This document shows positions 11,749 through 24,900 of a stretch of 64,000 nucleotides of DNA, one piece after another. Source of the DNA: Eutypella sp. D-1 (Eukaryota; Ascomycota; Sordariomycetes; Xylariales; Diatrypaceae); assembly GCA_023313575.1 (NCBI GenBank), contig JAJTTP010000014.1, forward strand, positions 806,001 through 870,000, written 5' to 3'. The notes under the pieces were generated by a model. The model was not told where the DNA came from. It did no database searches and was given only the letters and a program-made list of their open reading frames with translations. The stretch's first letter is position 1, and every line of letters begins with the position of its first letter. The translations under genes and the position numbers were made by a program.

Positions 11749-14700
11749 CTTGATTTGCTCCTCGATTCGTCGAGTTCGGCGACCCGGTGGTCCTAATTGA
11801 GCCTAGAGCCACGTGCCGCTGGTATCGGGCTGCTGGGTGATGGTGGTGGCGGTTCCTGACGCCGTGATTCCTTGTCGAGTAATTATCGAGTAATGGGATA
11901 TGCCGCTGGCCACAAGCATGTATAGGATCCAACCGGCTTTCCCCCTAAGATAATTCCCAGCCGCACGGGAGCAGGCGCCAGATCAGATGGGCTGCCGAGA
12001 AAGAGATGATGCGCTCCCCTTGCGGTACCTTCTCCTTTCAGGGAGGTAGGTAAAGTGAGCCGAAGCGGTCGCAAACCCAAAAAGTTGGAAATACAGTGCA
12101 GCCTATTAAAGTTTCCAAAACCAATTGATAGACAACTGACGTCAACCCAAAGTATACTATTCTTTGTTAAGCTCTAACGCCTGGAAACCAAACCATTAAA
12201 CCACGACTTTCGCCTGGGTCAGAGAACATAAGCAGGGGATAAAGGAAAGGAGGAAGAAGAGCGGCAGCCCTCAAACTAGGGGTAGGAGGTATATATTCAT
12301 TCCCATCTTCGAAGAAGAAGGGGGTTCAGCTACGACATACAAGTATGTACCCTACTCCAATCTACACACTGCACATTATAATAGTAGTGACTTGTATTAC
12401 AGATAATAGTTCCCTAGTCTTCGGAACCAGTTGGTGACGAAGTAGTACATCTATAGATAGGGAAGGTCCGGTATCTTATCACGCAAGAAATCATCCCTGA
12501 CCTTTCTGTCTCGTCCTCCTTACTATGTGTTGTAGTATATACCTCTAGAGTAGCACTTACGATATAAGTCTTACACGGCATAATTGCGTAGATAACAAGG
12601 GTAGTTCCCCCACACTTGCTGCCACCGTACCCACAGTGCTACACCACCCAATCCCTGCTCTTCGCCTGCCCGTGATTGTGGTTCGTGATGTCTATAGGGA
12701 CGGATTGCTTGGCTTATCCGGGGGTACTAGGGGGTCTCGATGACGATTCCTCCGCTGATCGCCAGTTCCCCGCGTGCAGCCTACCGCGTACATATAAGAA
12801 CAGGTCAAGTTTCCCAAAAGTTGCCAAGGTATTTTCAACAGTCTTAAACATTCAATCTGTAGGCAGCCAGCAGCCAGACACGCACGCATTGCACACTCCT
12901 CGCTCAACACCCCCAAGGCCCCCTCCCCCCTTATGTATATAATAACCCCTTCCCCTCACTGCGCCGGGACAGACACTGGTACATTCGTAGTTAAGCGTCG
13001 CTGTTCGTGTCCATGCTACCGTCGTAGATGTTAGTCACTAGTTACGTCCAGGAGTTGCGCGTGATGGACGATGTATTAGCCAGGGCGCAGCGTTATCGGC
13101 GGCGAGGGCCGTTTTTAACTCGGGTAGCCTAAGATGTCCAGGGCAGGTGGTGGCGGCACCTACCTATCTCATTCTACAAGGGAAAAAAAAAGGAAAGGTG
13201 GGAAAAAACCGCCGGTCTGGTCGTGAATTAAGGTCGTTGTCGTGGGCACGGTTAGATAAGCGAACATACGATCGCTAGATCGCGCCGATGTTATCTGGAT
13301 TTACGGTTACCAATAAGTGTTACAGCAGAGCAGCCTTGCGAAGGCCAGCTGCTACTGTGCAGCTGACCTCCTGGCCTAACCTCGGCAGCTTCTTGCCCGT
13401 TGTATTAGGAAGGCCGGTAGGTAGGTGCGGACTTGCTAGGCTGTCAGTTAGGCCTCGGGTATCTTCAGCTAAGGGACCTAGCCCTGGAGACAGGCGAGAT
13501 AAGGGTCCTCGGAGATACCTAAGCAGGCTGGTTGTACCTGGCTGCGGCAGTACGTAGTAGTGATGGCCAGGGATAGCTGACTCGATTCCATCATGTAAGC
13601 GGGTGGTGTTCACTACCTAATGGTAAACCAATCCCTTGGAGCAAGAGATAAGCTCCCGGAGCTAAAAAGGACCCCTAGAACACCGGTGAGATACCCCAGT
13701 TTACGAGTTTAGCTAATATTGGAAAGAGACAAGAAGGGTCGACCCACTGATAAGCAATTCCGGCATTGGTTAATGTGGGGTCTCATGACGTCGCGTCCCC
13801 GGTCCCCTCTGCCCCTCCGGGCAAGGCGCATGATAAACCCTGAAAGTCCCTGAACAGACAGTGTACATGCGCATATAGAAGTATGTAAGTATCTAAATGA
13901 CCAGACGGGTAAACGGGATGTGCAAGATGGAATACGGGAGACCCTCGAGTTGGTTGGATTTTTGGCATGCTAATTTCCAACCCCTAACTCTAGAAAATAT
14001 TATCTAGACAGAGTAATTTCTTCCTCTTCGCATCAGCTAGCAATGCTCGCTATAGATATTCCTCGGATTCCCTTAATGTCTTCATCAATCGATTCATGTC
14101 TCCCAGCTATTCTCACAGCGCAGGCTATTCAAATAACTTCTTGGTGTAGATCGTCAGGCAAACCATTGAAAGGCCTGCCAGCTTGGGTAGCCTATACCTG
14201 CGTAGGCACTCAAGTAGTGAAATCGCCGAAAGCTCAAAGGTCCGGGTATTTGCTCGACTCGGACCTGGAACTATCGAGGCGTTCTCATATATGCAGAATA
14301 CGTATAAGGAAAGCCGACTTCCCGACATCTCAAGTTGACTGTAGTTCACTCCACCACATCTTCATCATCCATCCATATATAGCCCAAATCGGCACTATGA
14401 AGGTGAAAAAAAAAAGAAAAAATCCAAACCATGTGCTCTCTCTGGAGACGACGCCAAGGCAACTTCAAGACAAACAGAAATGGACAAGACTACTGGCCCG
14501 CCCATCTCACAGAAGCTGTAAGCCGACAGAAGTTTACAATTATACTGAATGTTACAGGCGGGTCGAGACTAAGGGCGTAAGGTTAAAATACGACCCTTAA
14601 AATATATATTAGGTAATCGATTTACAACCAGCCCCACCCATAATAGGGGTGCAACTCTATTTAGACGCCGTAGCTGCTTGCTGCCCTCCAGGCAGGTTAG

Positions 14701-15255
14701 TCAATAAGGTAGGCTGGGATTCTCCCATTGTGACAGTGGAATCTCCTCGCAACAACTCCGCGAAGAAGGTAATTGAACAATTCTACTTACGCACTTGTGG
14801 TAGATCCCCTCGAACTTACTACCAGAATGAAACACCGGGGAACGTCTCGATCCCAGTATATATTATTGAATAGTTGTACGAAACACTAGGAATAAATAAG
14901 ACGCCTTGTTTTAAACATCTACATAACTATCTTCCATAATCCCTCGTCAGATATGATCAGCCCTGACGCGTGATATTACTTCAGCAATTCCTTAACTCAT
15001 AGAGCTATGTTCACACTAGTCAGCACATAGCAAAACGTAGCACCGGTAAGTACATTTCAACTTTCGGGGTGTTAACCCGAGATACCCTCATCGAATGTAG
15101 CAAGAGATAATGCTGCACGTCATAGGGCCGAGGTTCCATGCATCGTGCAGAATAAGCACGGGTAGATTCACCTATCAGCCACGTGGAAGCTCAGATGAAA
15201 GATACACCACTCGTCTCTCAGGATCTAGTTGTAGGTGAATCTGAAGTTAGATGTC
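11749..15255. other. Large gene-poor spacer (3.5 kb)
   Basis: Upstream of the permease and downstream of PARP. Open frames reach 185 codons (14043-14600, plus) but have low-information composition, no family motif and no convincing splice partners. No terminal repeats or transposase motifs were seen. Several AGGTAGG-type repeats occur, for example near 13418. Confidence 0.55.
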
Positions 15256-17787
15256 CTACATCCTCACCCGTAACAGATATCTCAGACGAATCTGTGATAC
15301 ATCATAGCAGATGTATTCGTTGTCTATTTCATCCATGTCAGCAGCCATTTTCAGATGTGCCAGATCATGTGTTCATGGGACATGGGACATCAGGATGTAC
15401 TTACATTGCAAATATGCATTCGGGACGCCGGTTGGGCCTGGCTTGGCGGCGGCGGTGTTGGGCTATGGAGGTGGGTTGTCAGTGGATTAAATTCACCATG
15501 CGATTTTGGAGGAGCCATTACCATCTTGACACCTTTAAGGGATGGGTGAACGCATTCCGCATCTTTCCACTCGCTTGGGCCCGTCATTCCCTTGCCCCAC
15601 GTCGAGAACATTCCCTTAGATTTGGCATCCTCTCCAGCGGAGTATGAGGAATCAGTCAGCTCTTGCATGGGATCACCCAGCTCGGCCTCACAGAGAAGTA
15701 GTAACGCATGTCCGTTCGAAATATGCGATACACAGTAGTTGGCAGACTAGACCATAGGGTTAGCGCGAACAAGCTCCTATATAAACGTAATATCCGACTA
15801 CTAGAGCTAGCACACAGAGAGGCAGCCAAGGCTGGGTTTAGAATCGGGGACATGACGACCACTGCTCTAATTAAAGCCCCATTGAATATAAATAGACATA
15901 CCTTGGATGACATATCAGCTAGGTAAATTCCTTTGCCGAACATCTGCAATTTATAATGTCAGTCTCTGTATCCTCCACCGTCAAGGGATTTCAGGGACAA
16001 CTTACGTATCCCGTCACCGGCGCCTCAGGGGGCGCAATGCGCAGCCCCTGGCTGAGAATACCGCCGAAGTTGGTGCAGCGGGAGCCGTGCCACAGCAGCC
16101 GGCGATTGCGGGGTGGACCAGAGAATTCACTCTCTTCGAAACGATCATGTTCACCTTGGCGTTCGATGCGGAAGATCTGCGCGACTTGATAGTTCGCGTT
16201 ATGAGTTGCTCCGCGGGTGTTCATCAAGTATTCCTTGAGCTCAAGGAACTCGTCGCTGGTGTTCTTCAGAGGAGTCATTTCGTTCATCCCCAAGCCTTGG
16301 AATTGTCGATCAAGCATGTTGATCCTCTCAACATCCTTCTTGTCCGTCTTCATCAGAAGTGACGCATCCTTCATGTCTCCCAAGCTCTCGAGAAGTTCTA
16401 TTTCTTTCTTAAGCATGTCGTGATCTCGGATGATAGGTGGTCTATTTCGGCCGAAAGAATGAGGGATAATGGTGTAAAACAGGTTAGAAAGCTGCTCCAC
16501 TGCCTGGATAAACGACGTCTGGTACTGGGAAGCAGCGAGGCTAGGGTCGTCGAGCAGAGCAGAAAGGTCCTTCAGAGCCTGGAATCCGCGCAGGATAGTG
16601 TTCTTGCTGAGTTTACCGAGAGGGAGTTTGTTGGCATCATAATTCAAATGAGCCATGGTCGCCGCGAAATACTGCTGGTTGAAGATGAGTTCCATCAATT
16701 CCTGGGTGGCTTTGGGCAGCTTGGAGTCGGGCACTCCTTCGTCTTCTTCCTTGACGTCGCCATCTTTGGCTTTGGCATCACCATCATCGTCATCATCGTC
16801 ATCGTCCGAATCGGGCTCGTAGCTTCTCTCAATAAAGGCATATTTGCCTATCTTGGGGGGCAGCGCACGATCGGCCCAAGACAGCCCGGTTTTGGATTTG
16901 AACTTGCTCTCGAATTCGCGAATGGCATCGTCAAGGGTGCCATTACCGAGTGCTTTGGACTGGCCGTATTCCCCGACACGGCCCCATCTAGACCATGTAC
17001 GGTAATTGCCAGACACGGATCGAAGCAGTTGGAGGCGGTAGAACTTGTTGTTGTTATTGGCCGCATTAGTCTGATTCAGAGAAGCATCATAGATAAGACC
17101 CTCATCGTTGATGTAAACTTCATAGTTTGACAGCTCTCGGTTTGCACCTTCGTCCAGGGGGATCTTGACATCGAAGGATTTGGCAATCTGGCCCTCTGCA
17201 ACCTTTGCCTCCTTTTCCTCCTTTTCCTCCTTTTCCTCTTTAGGCTTCTCCTCCTCTACCGGGGGACTGGCCACTACAGATTTGCTCTTCTTCTTCTGTG
17301 GTTTGGGCTTGGACTCCTCATCATCCTTGGCAGTTGACTGAGCTGCTGTCCGCTTTCGGGAAGGCTTGGCGGGTGGTGGCGGAGAAACGGATGGAGTAGC
17401 CAGGGTTAGTTGTTCAAAGCTGTAATCATCTTCTGCAACCCTCGCGTTCTGGTCCAGACAGTCCTGAAGCCATTGGAAGTTGACGATTGACACACCGTAA
17501 GTCTTGGCGGACTTAACCTTGGCCGAGGGTTTGTTGTAGTCGGCCTCGGAAGTGACAAGATGGGTTGTAGTAGACGTAACAGACTTTGCCAACTCAGCTC
17601 CAAGAGGTGTGATATATTCCTTCTCAATGGTGGGTTGAGTGCGAGCGGATGAACTGCCAAGCTTGCCACTCAAGGAAATAATGCAATCTTTGAGTGGGGG
17701 AGGAGGTGGGGGAGGAGGTGGGGGAGGTGGTTGTTGTTTTGCAGCAGCAGCAGCAGCAGCAGCAGCAGCTCTCCTTCTGGGTGGCAT
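15256..17787 (-). CDS. Poly(ADP-ribose) polymerase (BRCT-WGR-PRD-catalytic)
   Basis: Five exons on the minus strand: 17787-16006, 15943-15902, 15746-15522, 15462-15405 and 15323-15256. They encode 724 residues. The order is a poly-Ala/poly-Pro start (residues 7-31), a BRCT domain (about 33-120), a Lys/Glu-rich linker with nuclear-signal-like PKPQKKKSKS, a WGR domain (about 210-330, TWSRWGRVGEYGQ), an Asp-rich loop, the helical regulatory domain (about 355-480), and the catalytic domain. The catalytic triad His-Tyr-Glu is complete: H567 in LLWHGSR, Y601 in MFGKGIYLAD, and E705 in QYNEYICYD. This predicts real polymer synthesis from NAD+, not mono-transfer. Zinc fingers of animal PARP1 are absent, as is usual in fungi. 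The role is likely the DNA damage response and ageing in the nucleus. The C-terminal E-containing exon is found only after removing four introns. Confidence 0.93.
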
Positions 17788-19970
17788 TATCTCGCTGTTG
17801 TAGGGGTACAGTGGGTCTGACTAGAAAGCTGGTTAGGGTTACTACTGATTGATTGGGTATGTTAGGTAGTCTTTAGGAATGTCTTGTGCCAACAGAGAAA
17901 AGTACGAGTCTGATCGATGTATTAGGAGCATATATATAGGAGCGATGAGGGAGGGAATTGGAAATTAGAAATTGAGAAAGAGACCATGGGTGGTTCGAGC
18001 AATTTATTGTCGAATTGGTAAGAGACTCTTTCTCTGTGAATTCCAGGCAACTACGCCCCCAACCATGCACTCTCCAGAGCAGCTGAGGCAAGAACCATCG
18101 CCCATGATATCCTAGGTAAGGAGAATGCGCTAAGAACATGGTGGTTAATAGGCAGCTGTGACCCACCTGGCTGATGCCTACGCTTATTCTGCAATCTTTA
18201 GCAGGCACGACGGGGTTCCGATCGGGTGTTATTAGATTATGGGGCTTCGTGCAATTGGGGTTTTTGGCGTAGAGAATATGGCAATCAATGCTGTCATGTA
18301 GACCTCGAGAAGGCAGCTGCAGGCCAATCCATGATCCATGTGGAATTCTACGTTTTGTCCCTCCAGCCCTCCTGCCTTTGTTCATAAAATGAGGTTATGC
18401 CTGTTGAGGAGCACGGTCTCCTTGCCTACTTGCTTACTTTCTTTCTTTCTTTCAATTGACTTAATGGACCAGCCACATCAATTCTCCAAAGTCTTAGCTC
18501 AGGTACGCATCGAGCTCTCCAGGGTTATGAAGGGAAGGAACTTTATTTGACCAAGTCAAGCAGGGGAACTGGTACTCCTCATAAATCAATCTATATTCAT
18601 TTGCGAATTTTTTTTCTTCTTCTTTTAATATGTCTTTCGCCAATTGGTAATAGTTTAATTAGACTATACGTAGTGTACTCGAAGACCTTGAGAGTCCTTT
18701 ACAATCAGTTCCAAAGTTATGTTTTCAGCATGCCTAAGGGTACCTCACCCGAGTGTCCGGAACGAGGGGGTTCGCGCTAAGGGGCGCTATATATGCAGGT
18801 ACATACTTAATTCCTGCCCTAAGCAATTGGAAGCTCGGTATGATTTTAAATCGACACGATCGTTTAGACGAACCCTTCACTGCCACGGATCTAGTCTTAA
18901 TTCTGACTTTAGCAGTGAGCTGAAGGGAATAGAAAATCCGGGAGCCGTCTGAGGATATATTATTTTCGTATTCGACATGCTGTGCGGTCTCCCCGATCCT
19001 CGTTGTAAGATGTGTCCAGCTGTCACGTCGAGTCGGACGGAACGACGCGCTCTTGCCCCATCTTTTTTCATGGGATCGGTCCAAGACGGCTCTGCAGTTT
19101 AACATCCCATCATCAGATTGGAAAACCAAGGGGGTTCCCCTGACTTGGGAGCTTAGCTCTGCTAGACAAACCCGGAATTCTTCAACTCGTTACAATGTTT
19201 ACTGTGATACTGCTTAATGAATCCGGGAATAGTCAGGGGTAATTCCATATACCAGGGGATATTCACCGCCCACTGACGAGTAGTAGCTCACTTATTCCTG
19301 GGTCTGAAATACAGAATTTTGTATGTTTAGACTAGTACACCGCGGCCAATACGCGCTTTAGGTGTCATTTGCGCCCATTTCCCCCTTTCTAGCAGGCTAA
19401 GTGAGAGAGAATATGTTAGGGAGTGTGTGTGATGGAGAAGACGGATCTTATCGCAGCCGACATACGTTCCTCGACGAAGACACAAGATCCTGAACTGATT
19501 TCTCGGGGTCGGAGGTTCTCGATCCCGACTAGGTACGGATTACGCTTCATGCCGCATTCAGAAGCTGATAGAAATCGGGCAAACAAACTACCAGTCATTG
19601 CCAAGATCCCTCTAATGGAAAAAAAAAAAGGAACCTGACCTGTGACGTGAGAACTGAACCTGTGAGTTCTACTGAAGACATCTTCATTTAACTAAATTCA
19701 CGGCGGCACATAACATATGGATCAAGAGGACCGGTCCCGCGTGACATTCGTGTTTCTTTTTATTTATTTCTTTCTCTGGGCGGGCTAGCCTGCTAGGTCT
19801 ATATTTCAAACGCGAGGTCCCAGAGACGGCGAGAGCGCGCGAGTTCGGTAGCGACTGGTCGGATAGAATTTGTACGAGGAACAGGTCAACCGTTCCCCTA
19901 ACCGCTAACCACATGACGACAGTGGGAAAGCTCCTTGCAGCCGTCGAAACAGCAGGATTGCCCGGGCATC
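17788..19970. other. Intergenic (2.2 kb)
   Basis: PARP promoter plus the 3' flank of the MFS gene. Frames up to 170 codons (17873-18385, minus) lack recognisable motifs. CCTAGGTAAG occurs at 18111. Confidence 0.5.
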
Positions 19971-21967
19971 TTAGATCTTCTTGGCCCATTCGCTCCGCGC
20001 CACCTGTAATTTTGATCGTCAGCGCAAATTCCACTCGAATAAAAAAAATATGAAGGAGGGTTGGAGGGTGGTTCTTACCCAGCTGCGCATCCTCTTCCCG
20101 TAGATGTAGCTCGGGATGGTGAGCATGCTGATGCCGAGGTTCAGGATGGCGATACCGATGAACAGGGTGCGGGGCCCGAACTTCTCGAGCAGACCGTTGG
20201 AGACGGACGAGGCAGCGAAGCTCAGGAGCGCCTTGACGAAGTTGATGGTGACGAAGGCCTGATTGGCGTCCTGGGTGTGGCAGTCGATGACGTAGCTGAT
20301 GGCCGACTGCGACGCGAACGGCACCGCCGCCGAGTGCATGGTGATCCAGACAAGGCACCAAGCCAGCGAGGCGCCCTGCGACACGGCCATACCAAAGCCG
20401 ATGAAACCCACCGTCGTGAGTGGTACGGCGATCGCCATGAGCGAGAGCCGGAACTCCGGTTCGTAGACGCCGCCGTTGCGTTTCGCCATCCACATGGGCA
20501 CGGCGTCGGCCATCCAACCGGACACCGGCGTGAAGATCAGCGCGCCCACCGCGAGCGGCAGATTCGTGAGACCGATCTGCGCCGGGTTGAGGTTGTACGG
20601 CGGCGCCGAGAAGATCGATACCGAGAGTACGCCAATCATCAGGAGCCAGCAGAAGAACGAGGCGTAGACGAGTGTCGAGAAGAGCACCGCGGGGAATGCG
20701 ACCAGCGGGAACGGCTTTACCGCCGCCTTCCAGAACGATTGGTCGGAGAGCCGGCCCCGGAAGAGCCGTAGCTGGCTCATGTAGCTCTCCTTCGGCTCCT
20801 TGCCCGGCTCCTCCATCTCCATCCAGGATTCTCGGATGTGTCCCAGCTTCTCGGCCATTCTCTCCTCCACCGACATGGGCTTCTGGTCCTCCGGTCGGGC
20901 GTACGTGGTCTCGACAACGACGAAGTACATCAAGGGCAGGACAACGCAGTAGACGACGGCGGCGATACCGAAGGTGGCAGGAATGCCGAGGGCCTGGATG
21001 ATGAAACCTGAGACGGTTTGGCTACGAGGGTGTTAGCAGATAAAATAGCGACGGTATTCGATGGAGAGAGGCTTGCCCGATAAGAACACCCGTCCCCAGC
21101 ATGACATTCCAGAGCGATAGGTAGAGGCCGCGCTGGTGGACGAAGAAGAGGTCGGAAACCGTGGACGTAACTAGAGTCTCCAGTGGGGCCGAGACGATTC
21201 CCTGGAAGATTCGCATCGCGGCGAGGGAAGGGAACGACTGCTCCGGTCAGCAACAGCCCAGGGTCGAGACAAAGGGGGCTTGGCCACCTACATCTGCGAA
21301 ATAACCCCAGATGTTGGAGATTAGGAGGAGCATCGTTGAGATCACGAAGAACGGCCTCTTGCCCCAGATATTCGCCCCGGAGGCCGTGAAGAACGTAACA
21401 CTGCCGGTGAACAGGACGATGGTGCCGACCATGAAGGTCGATACCATATCCAGGTTAACATTGTACTGCTCCGCAATGAGCACCAGACCCGGGGAAATCA
21501 TCGGCCCTAGTCTGAGCGGATGTTAGAGGGTGTCCCTAGTTGAGTTTCCGTAAATCCGGATAAGCTGAGGCCAACTCACGCAATCGTGACACCGGAGGCG
21601 AAGGCCAGGATGCCCATTTGGCTGTTCTTCCATGCTAGGGACCACTATTTCGTGTCAGGGCCGTGGTATCGTAGTGATAGGGAATGGAATACTTACGTTC
21701 AAGGGGTCGTTGGGCGAGTCGGTCGGTTGAGGAACGAGGATGATATCGCCATGCTTTTTCAAATCGCCTATGCTTTCTGGAGGGCGGAAACGAAGTCAGC
21801 GACCACTAACATGAATCGGCTGCCTCGACTACCACACCCCACTATCTCCCCAATCCCCTCGCGTGCGCTCACTCACCATTATCTGAAGTCGGCCCCGTAT
21901 TCTCCCCCACCTTCGACGTGCCCGGCACGCTGGCCAGCTGATAATCTTCTAGAACCCCGAGACCCAT
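19971..21967 (-). CDS. MFS transporter, DHA1/HOL1-like
   Basis: Seven exons on the minus strand: 21967-21877, 21767-21697, 21644-21580, 21511-21292, 21237-21077, 21021-20079 and 20003-19971, giving 527 residues. A short cytosolic N-terminus (about 55 residues) carries the DIILVPQPTDSPNDPLNW signature seen in fungal HOL1-like and SVOP-like carriers. About 12 helices follow, with GPMISPGL, NIWGKRPFF and RIFQGIVSAPLETLV, and a cytosolic central loop with SVEERMAEKLGHI. The family exports or imports small molecules such as polyamines, cations or drugs; the substrate is unknown here. The fifth intron (21076-21022) has a GC donor (GG|GCAAGC) and a CGTAG acceptor, and only this choice joins GVLIG to QTVSGF in frame. 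The last exon adds VARSEWAKKI. Confidence 0.9.
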
Positions 21968-24900
21968 GATAGCGAGAAAAAGGAAAAAAAGAGGCTGACC
22001 TGCGCCAAATTTAGACTATAAAAGAAAGTTGAAGAGAAAGAAAAACCAAAGAATGGGTATATTATATTAATAATACAAGGGAGGACGAAGAGAAGAAAAA
22101 AAATAGAAAAGAATAAAAAGAGAGGTAGTTTATTATTTCGACACTGCCAGCAGTGAATTCATCGACGCCGGATGAGAAAAGAAAAGAGAAGAGGACGAAA
22201 GAAGACCCCCAGGTTTCGAGAGCGCCGGTTCATGCGTCGTATATAGTCTGTTGGATCTGTCCCGTCAAGACAGCCGGCCAGGCCTATGCGTTAAACTACC
22301 GGGTCCATCCCGTGAATCGCACCGCACGGTGGAGTTGCCGCTCAGGCAGTCGTCGCAAGCGTCGATCATGGTGCGTTCGAACGACAGGACAGGTCCCTAC
22401 TCTAATAACTCCCATACCGCAAGAAGGCAAGGCTGAAAATAGGTGGTTCCCCTTCCCTTTCCATGTAGTAGTATGCGCGCGCATGCACATAGATAGTAGA
22501 GATCGCGATACCCACAACGAGAATCGGCCTCGAATTGAGTCCCGTGTTCCGTCCGTGGGTCTTCCCAGTCGGTGGTTCGAGATAGCGACTTGCCGACTTT
22601 TCCAGCCTTTTTCTTTGACGTCTCTGCAAATCGAAACCGTCAAGCGTTTGATGTCCCTCCGGGGTTGTATGATGATCAACCAGTGTATCTTAATTGCTTC
22701 CCAGGCAAAGCAGGGGATGCTCGTTGGAATGTTTCAACGTTCCCATACTTTATAAGAGCCCCTACTAGTACGCCAGAGAAAAAGCGGGCGCCCCAAAACT
22801 GCAGATCCATTGAACGTACGGTCCCCACATGCCGGAAAATAGGAAAATAAACTGCATGTACCCTCTTCCTCAATCCATGGATGCAGGGTCCAGGTAGGGA
22901 AAGAGGAAACCGTCTCGACGACGATGAATGGCTATTTGGTATTAATAATTGTACTTTTCCCCTTGGGATCTTGGGTAGCAATGCAACTGCCGACAGATTT
23001 CCCACGCGCTTCCCCGCCAAGAGATACGTGATTTGGGCTGAGGCAATCGTGGGATCTGGGCATCTCATCCTGGCAGTACATCTCTAACCTGACTAGAGTT
23101 TCTCCTTACTCCCTTCACATATATCACCAGTATGGCGTATGCAAAAGCAAAAAAGTTTCCAAACCGTCGCCGCGACGTACGTAATTGCTCTGGTTCAGCT
23201 TGCGTGAGTGAGAAGGAGATCTGATACAGCGTCAAGTGCATGGACCTACCTACCAGAAGCTTAACAACCATACAAGTAGAAGGAAGAAAGAATAGAAGGG
23301 GGTGGGCCAAGCAAAATAATAAAACACACCTCTCGCCTTCTGAGGCTTGTCGCCGCGCCTTACTGTGTAGGGAATCACGTTTGTTGATAATCGTACTTGC
23401 TAAGATGGATAGATGGATCTGGCTGCTGTCAACTCTCCATATGAAACTGGGGCGTTGTAAGTTGATACGGGTCTAACTTTTAAGGCTGAGCGACAGTCCC
23501 CACCACCCTCAACCCCCCCCCCCCTCTTCGACCGGCACATGCCGGGACACTCCTCTTCCAGCCGGAAGACGGCTCCGCAAGTTCTGTAAAGCGGCGCCAA
23601 AACAAGCTGAGAGAGAGTCCAGGCGTCATGAGTAAGAATGTGGGATTTCAGTATGCGCGCGACTAAAGCTGATAAATCAGGCGAAAGGAAAGGCGAAAGG
23701 TGGAACCAACCACCCACCACACAAAGGGGATGCTATTTTGGGTACCGGCATTAGTCTGAAAACTAAGTAGACGTCAACGAGGGAGGCGCAAGACCGGCTC
23801 ACCGGATTACTTCACCGCCCCCCCGGGGCAGTCGTCGTCGTCGTCGTTGCTACTAGCTGATACATAGAACTCTACAAGACGACTGCAGAGTAGGCTGGCT
23901 AGCTATGACTTTGCACTGCAGTCCTCTGTCGGGTTATTTGACGGCATACATGCAAATTGCGGACCAGCACCTCACTCGACTCTCGCCCTTCTCCCTCCCA
24001 CGGGCGTATTGTGTAGCATGAAGCATGTGGCCGTGCCGTGCCGTGCCGGGGCTAGGACCATCTCCATCCATCCATCCATACGACTACGTATCCCTACGAT
24101 GTTATCTGACAAAAATGCTGCCCAAAACGCCCTCACGTCCCGTAGAGCTCTAGATGATTCTCTGGAAACTGCGCCCTTGTCTGAGACTTACGTCTCGAAC
24201 TCGTCCATAGCCTTATAACGCTTGTCAACTTTACTTGTGTGAGCACACGTAGTATGCAAGGCCCGAACTTGGACCTAGTCGAAAAGCGTCATGGAGCCTG
24301 CGATTTCTACGTAGTAATGCGAGCTACGTAATGAGTCTCCGGGGTGACAGTATGTAGGTATGTAAGGTAGGGGATGTAGTTTAAGGCCCGGGGCGACACT
24401 GAGGAGAGTTCCGTCAGTATGTAGACCGGCTTGGCAAGTCTGTGTGGGGCCACTCACTCGGCCGGTATATAGACAAGTAGAACTCTAAGCTGTGACGGGG
24501 GGATGGGTATAAGTGGGACCGTAGGGGGCCCCGGTAAGGTAAGGGGGTATGTAGGCCCGGGGGTAGGCGTACGGCGATTAACGAGGACTGGAGTCGGGCG
24601 ATGTCACGGAGTGCGGGAAGCGTGCTAATTAAAAAAAATAATAATAAATAAAAAAGGGGGGGTGGTTCCTAATCGAAGGAGAGTCACTCAATACAGACAT
24701 GGTTCGACTGCAATCTCTGATCAGAAAAGAAAGAATTTGATGCCGAGGGACGGGCGGTATAAAGACTCTATGCCGCAGTGAGCATATCCTTGTGCGATGT
24801 TGAATATCAACCGAAGATTCGGGACTCGAAGTTTACGTGAAAGTGAAAGTCCAAGAGATTAAAAAATGTTGCGGGGTTTTAACGACGACCTGATAGGTAC

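Noticed and set aside
14043..14600. 185-codon plus-strand frame
   Set aside because: No motif, no codon-like composition, no splice partners.
16420..17130. 236-codon frame antisense to PARP
   Set aside because: Shadow of the PARP frame; no domain of its own.
17873..18385. 170-codon minus-strand frame upstream of PARP
   Set aside because: No domain, and placed where the PARP promoter must lie.
19481..19540. GGTCGGAGGTTCTCGATCCCGAC stem near 19507
   Set aside because: It looks like a T-arm at first sight, but the loop is wrong for GTTCGA and no acceptor stem pairs around it.
22153..22755. 200-codon plus-strand frame
   Set aside because: It starts with GTG within the MFS promoter region; the product is low-information and matches nothing.
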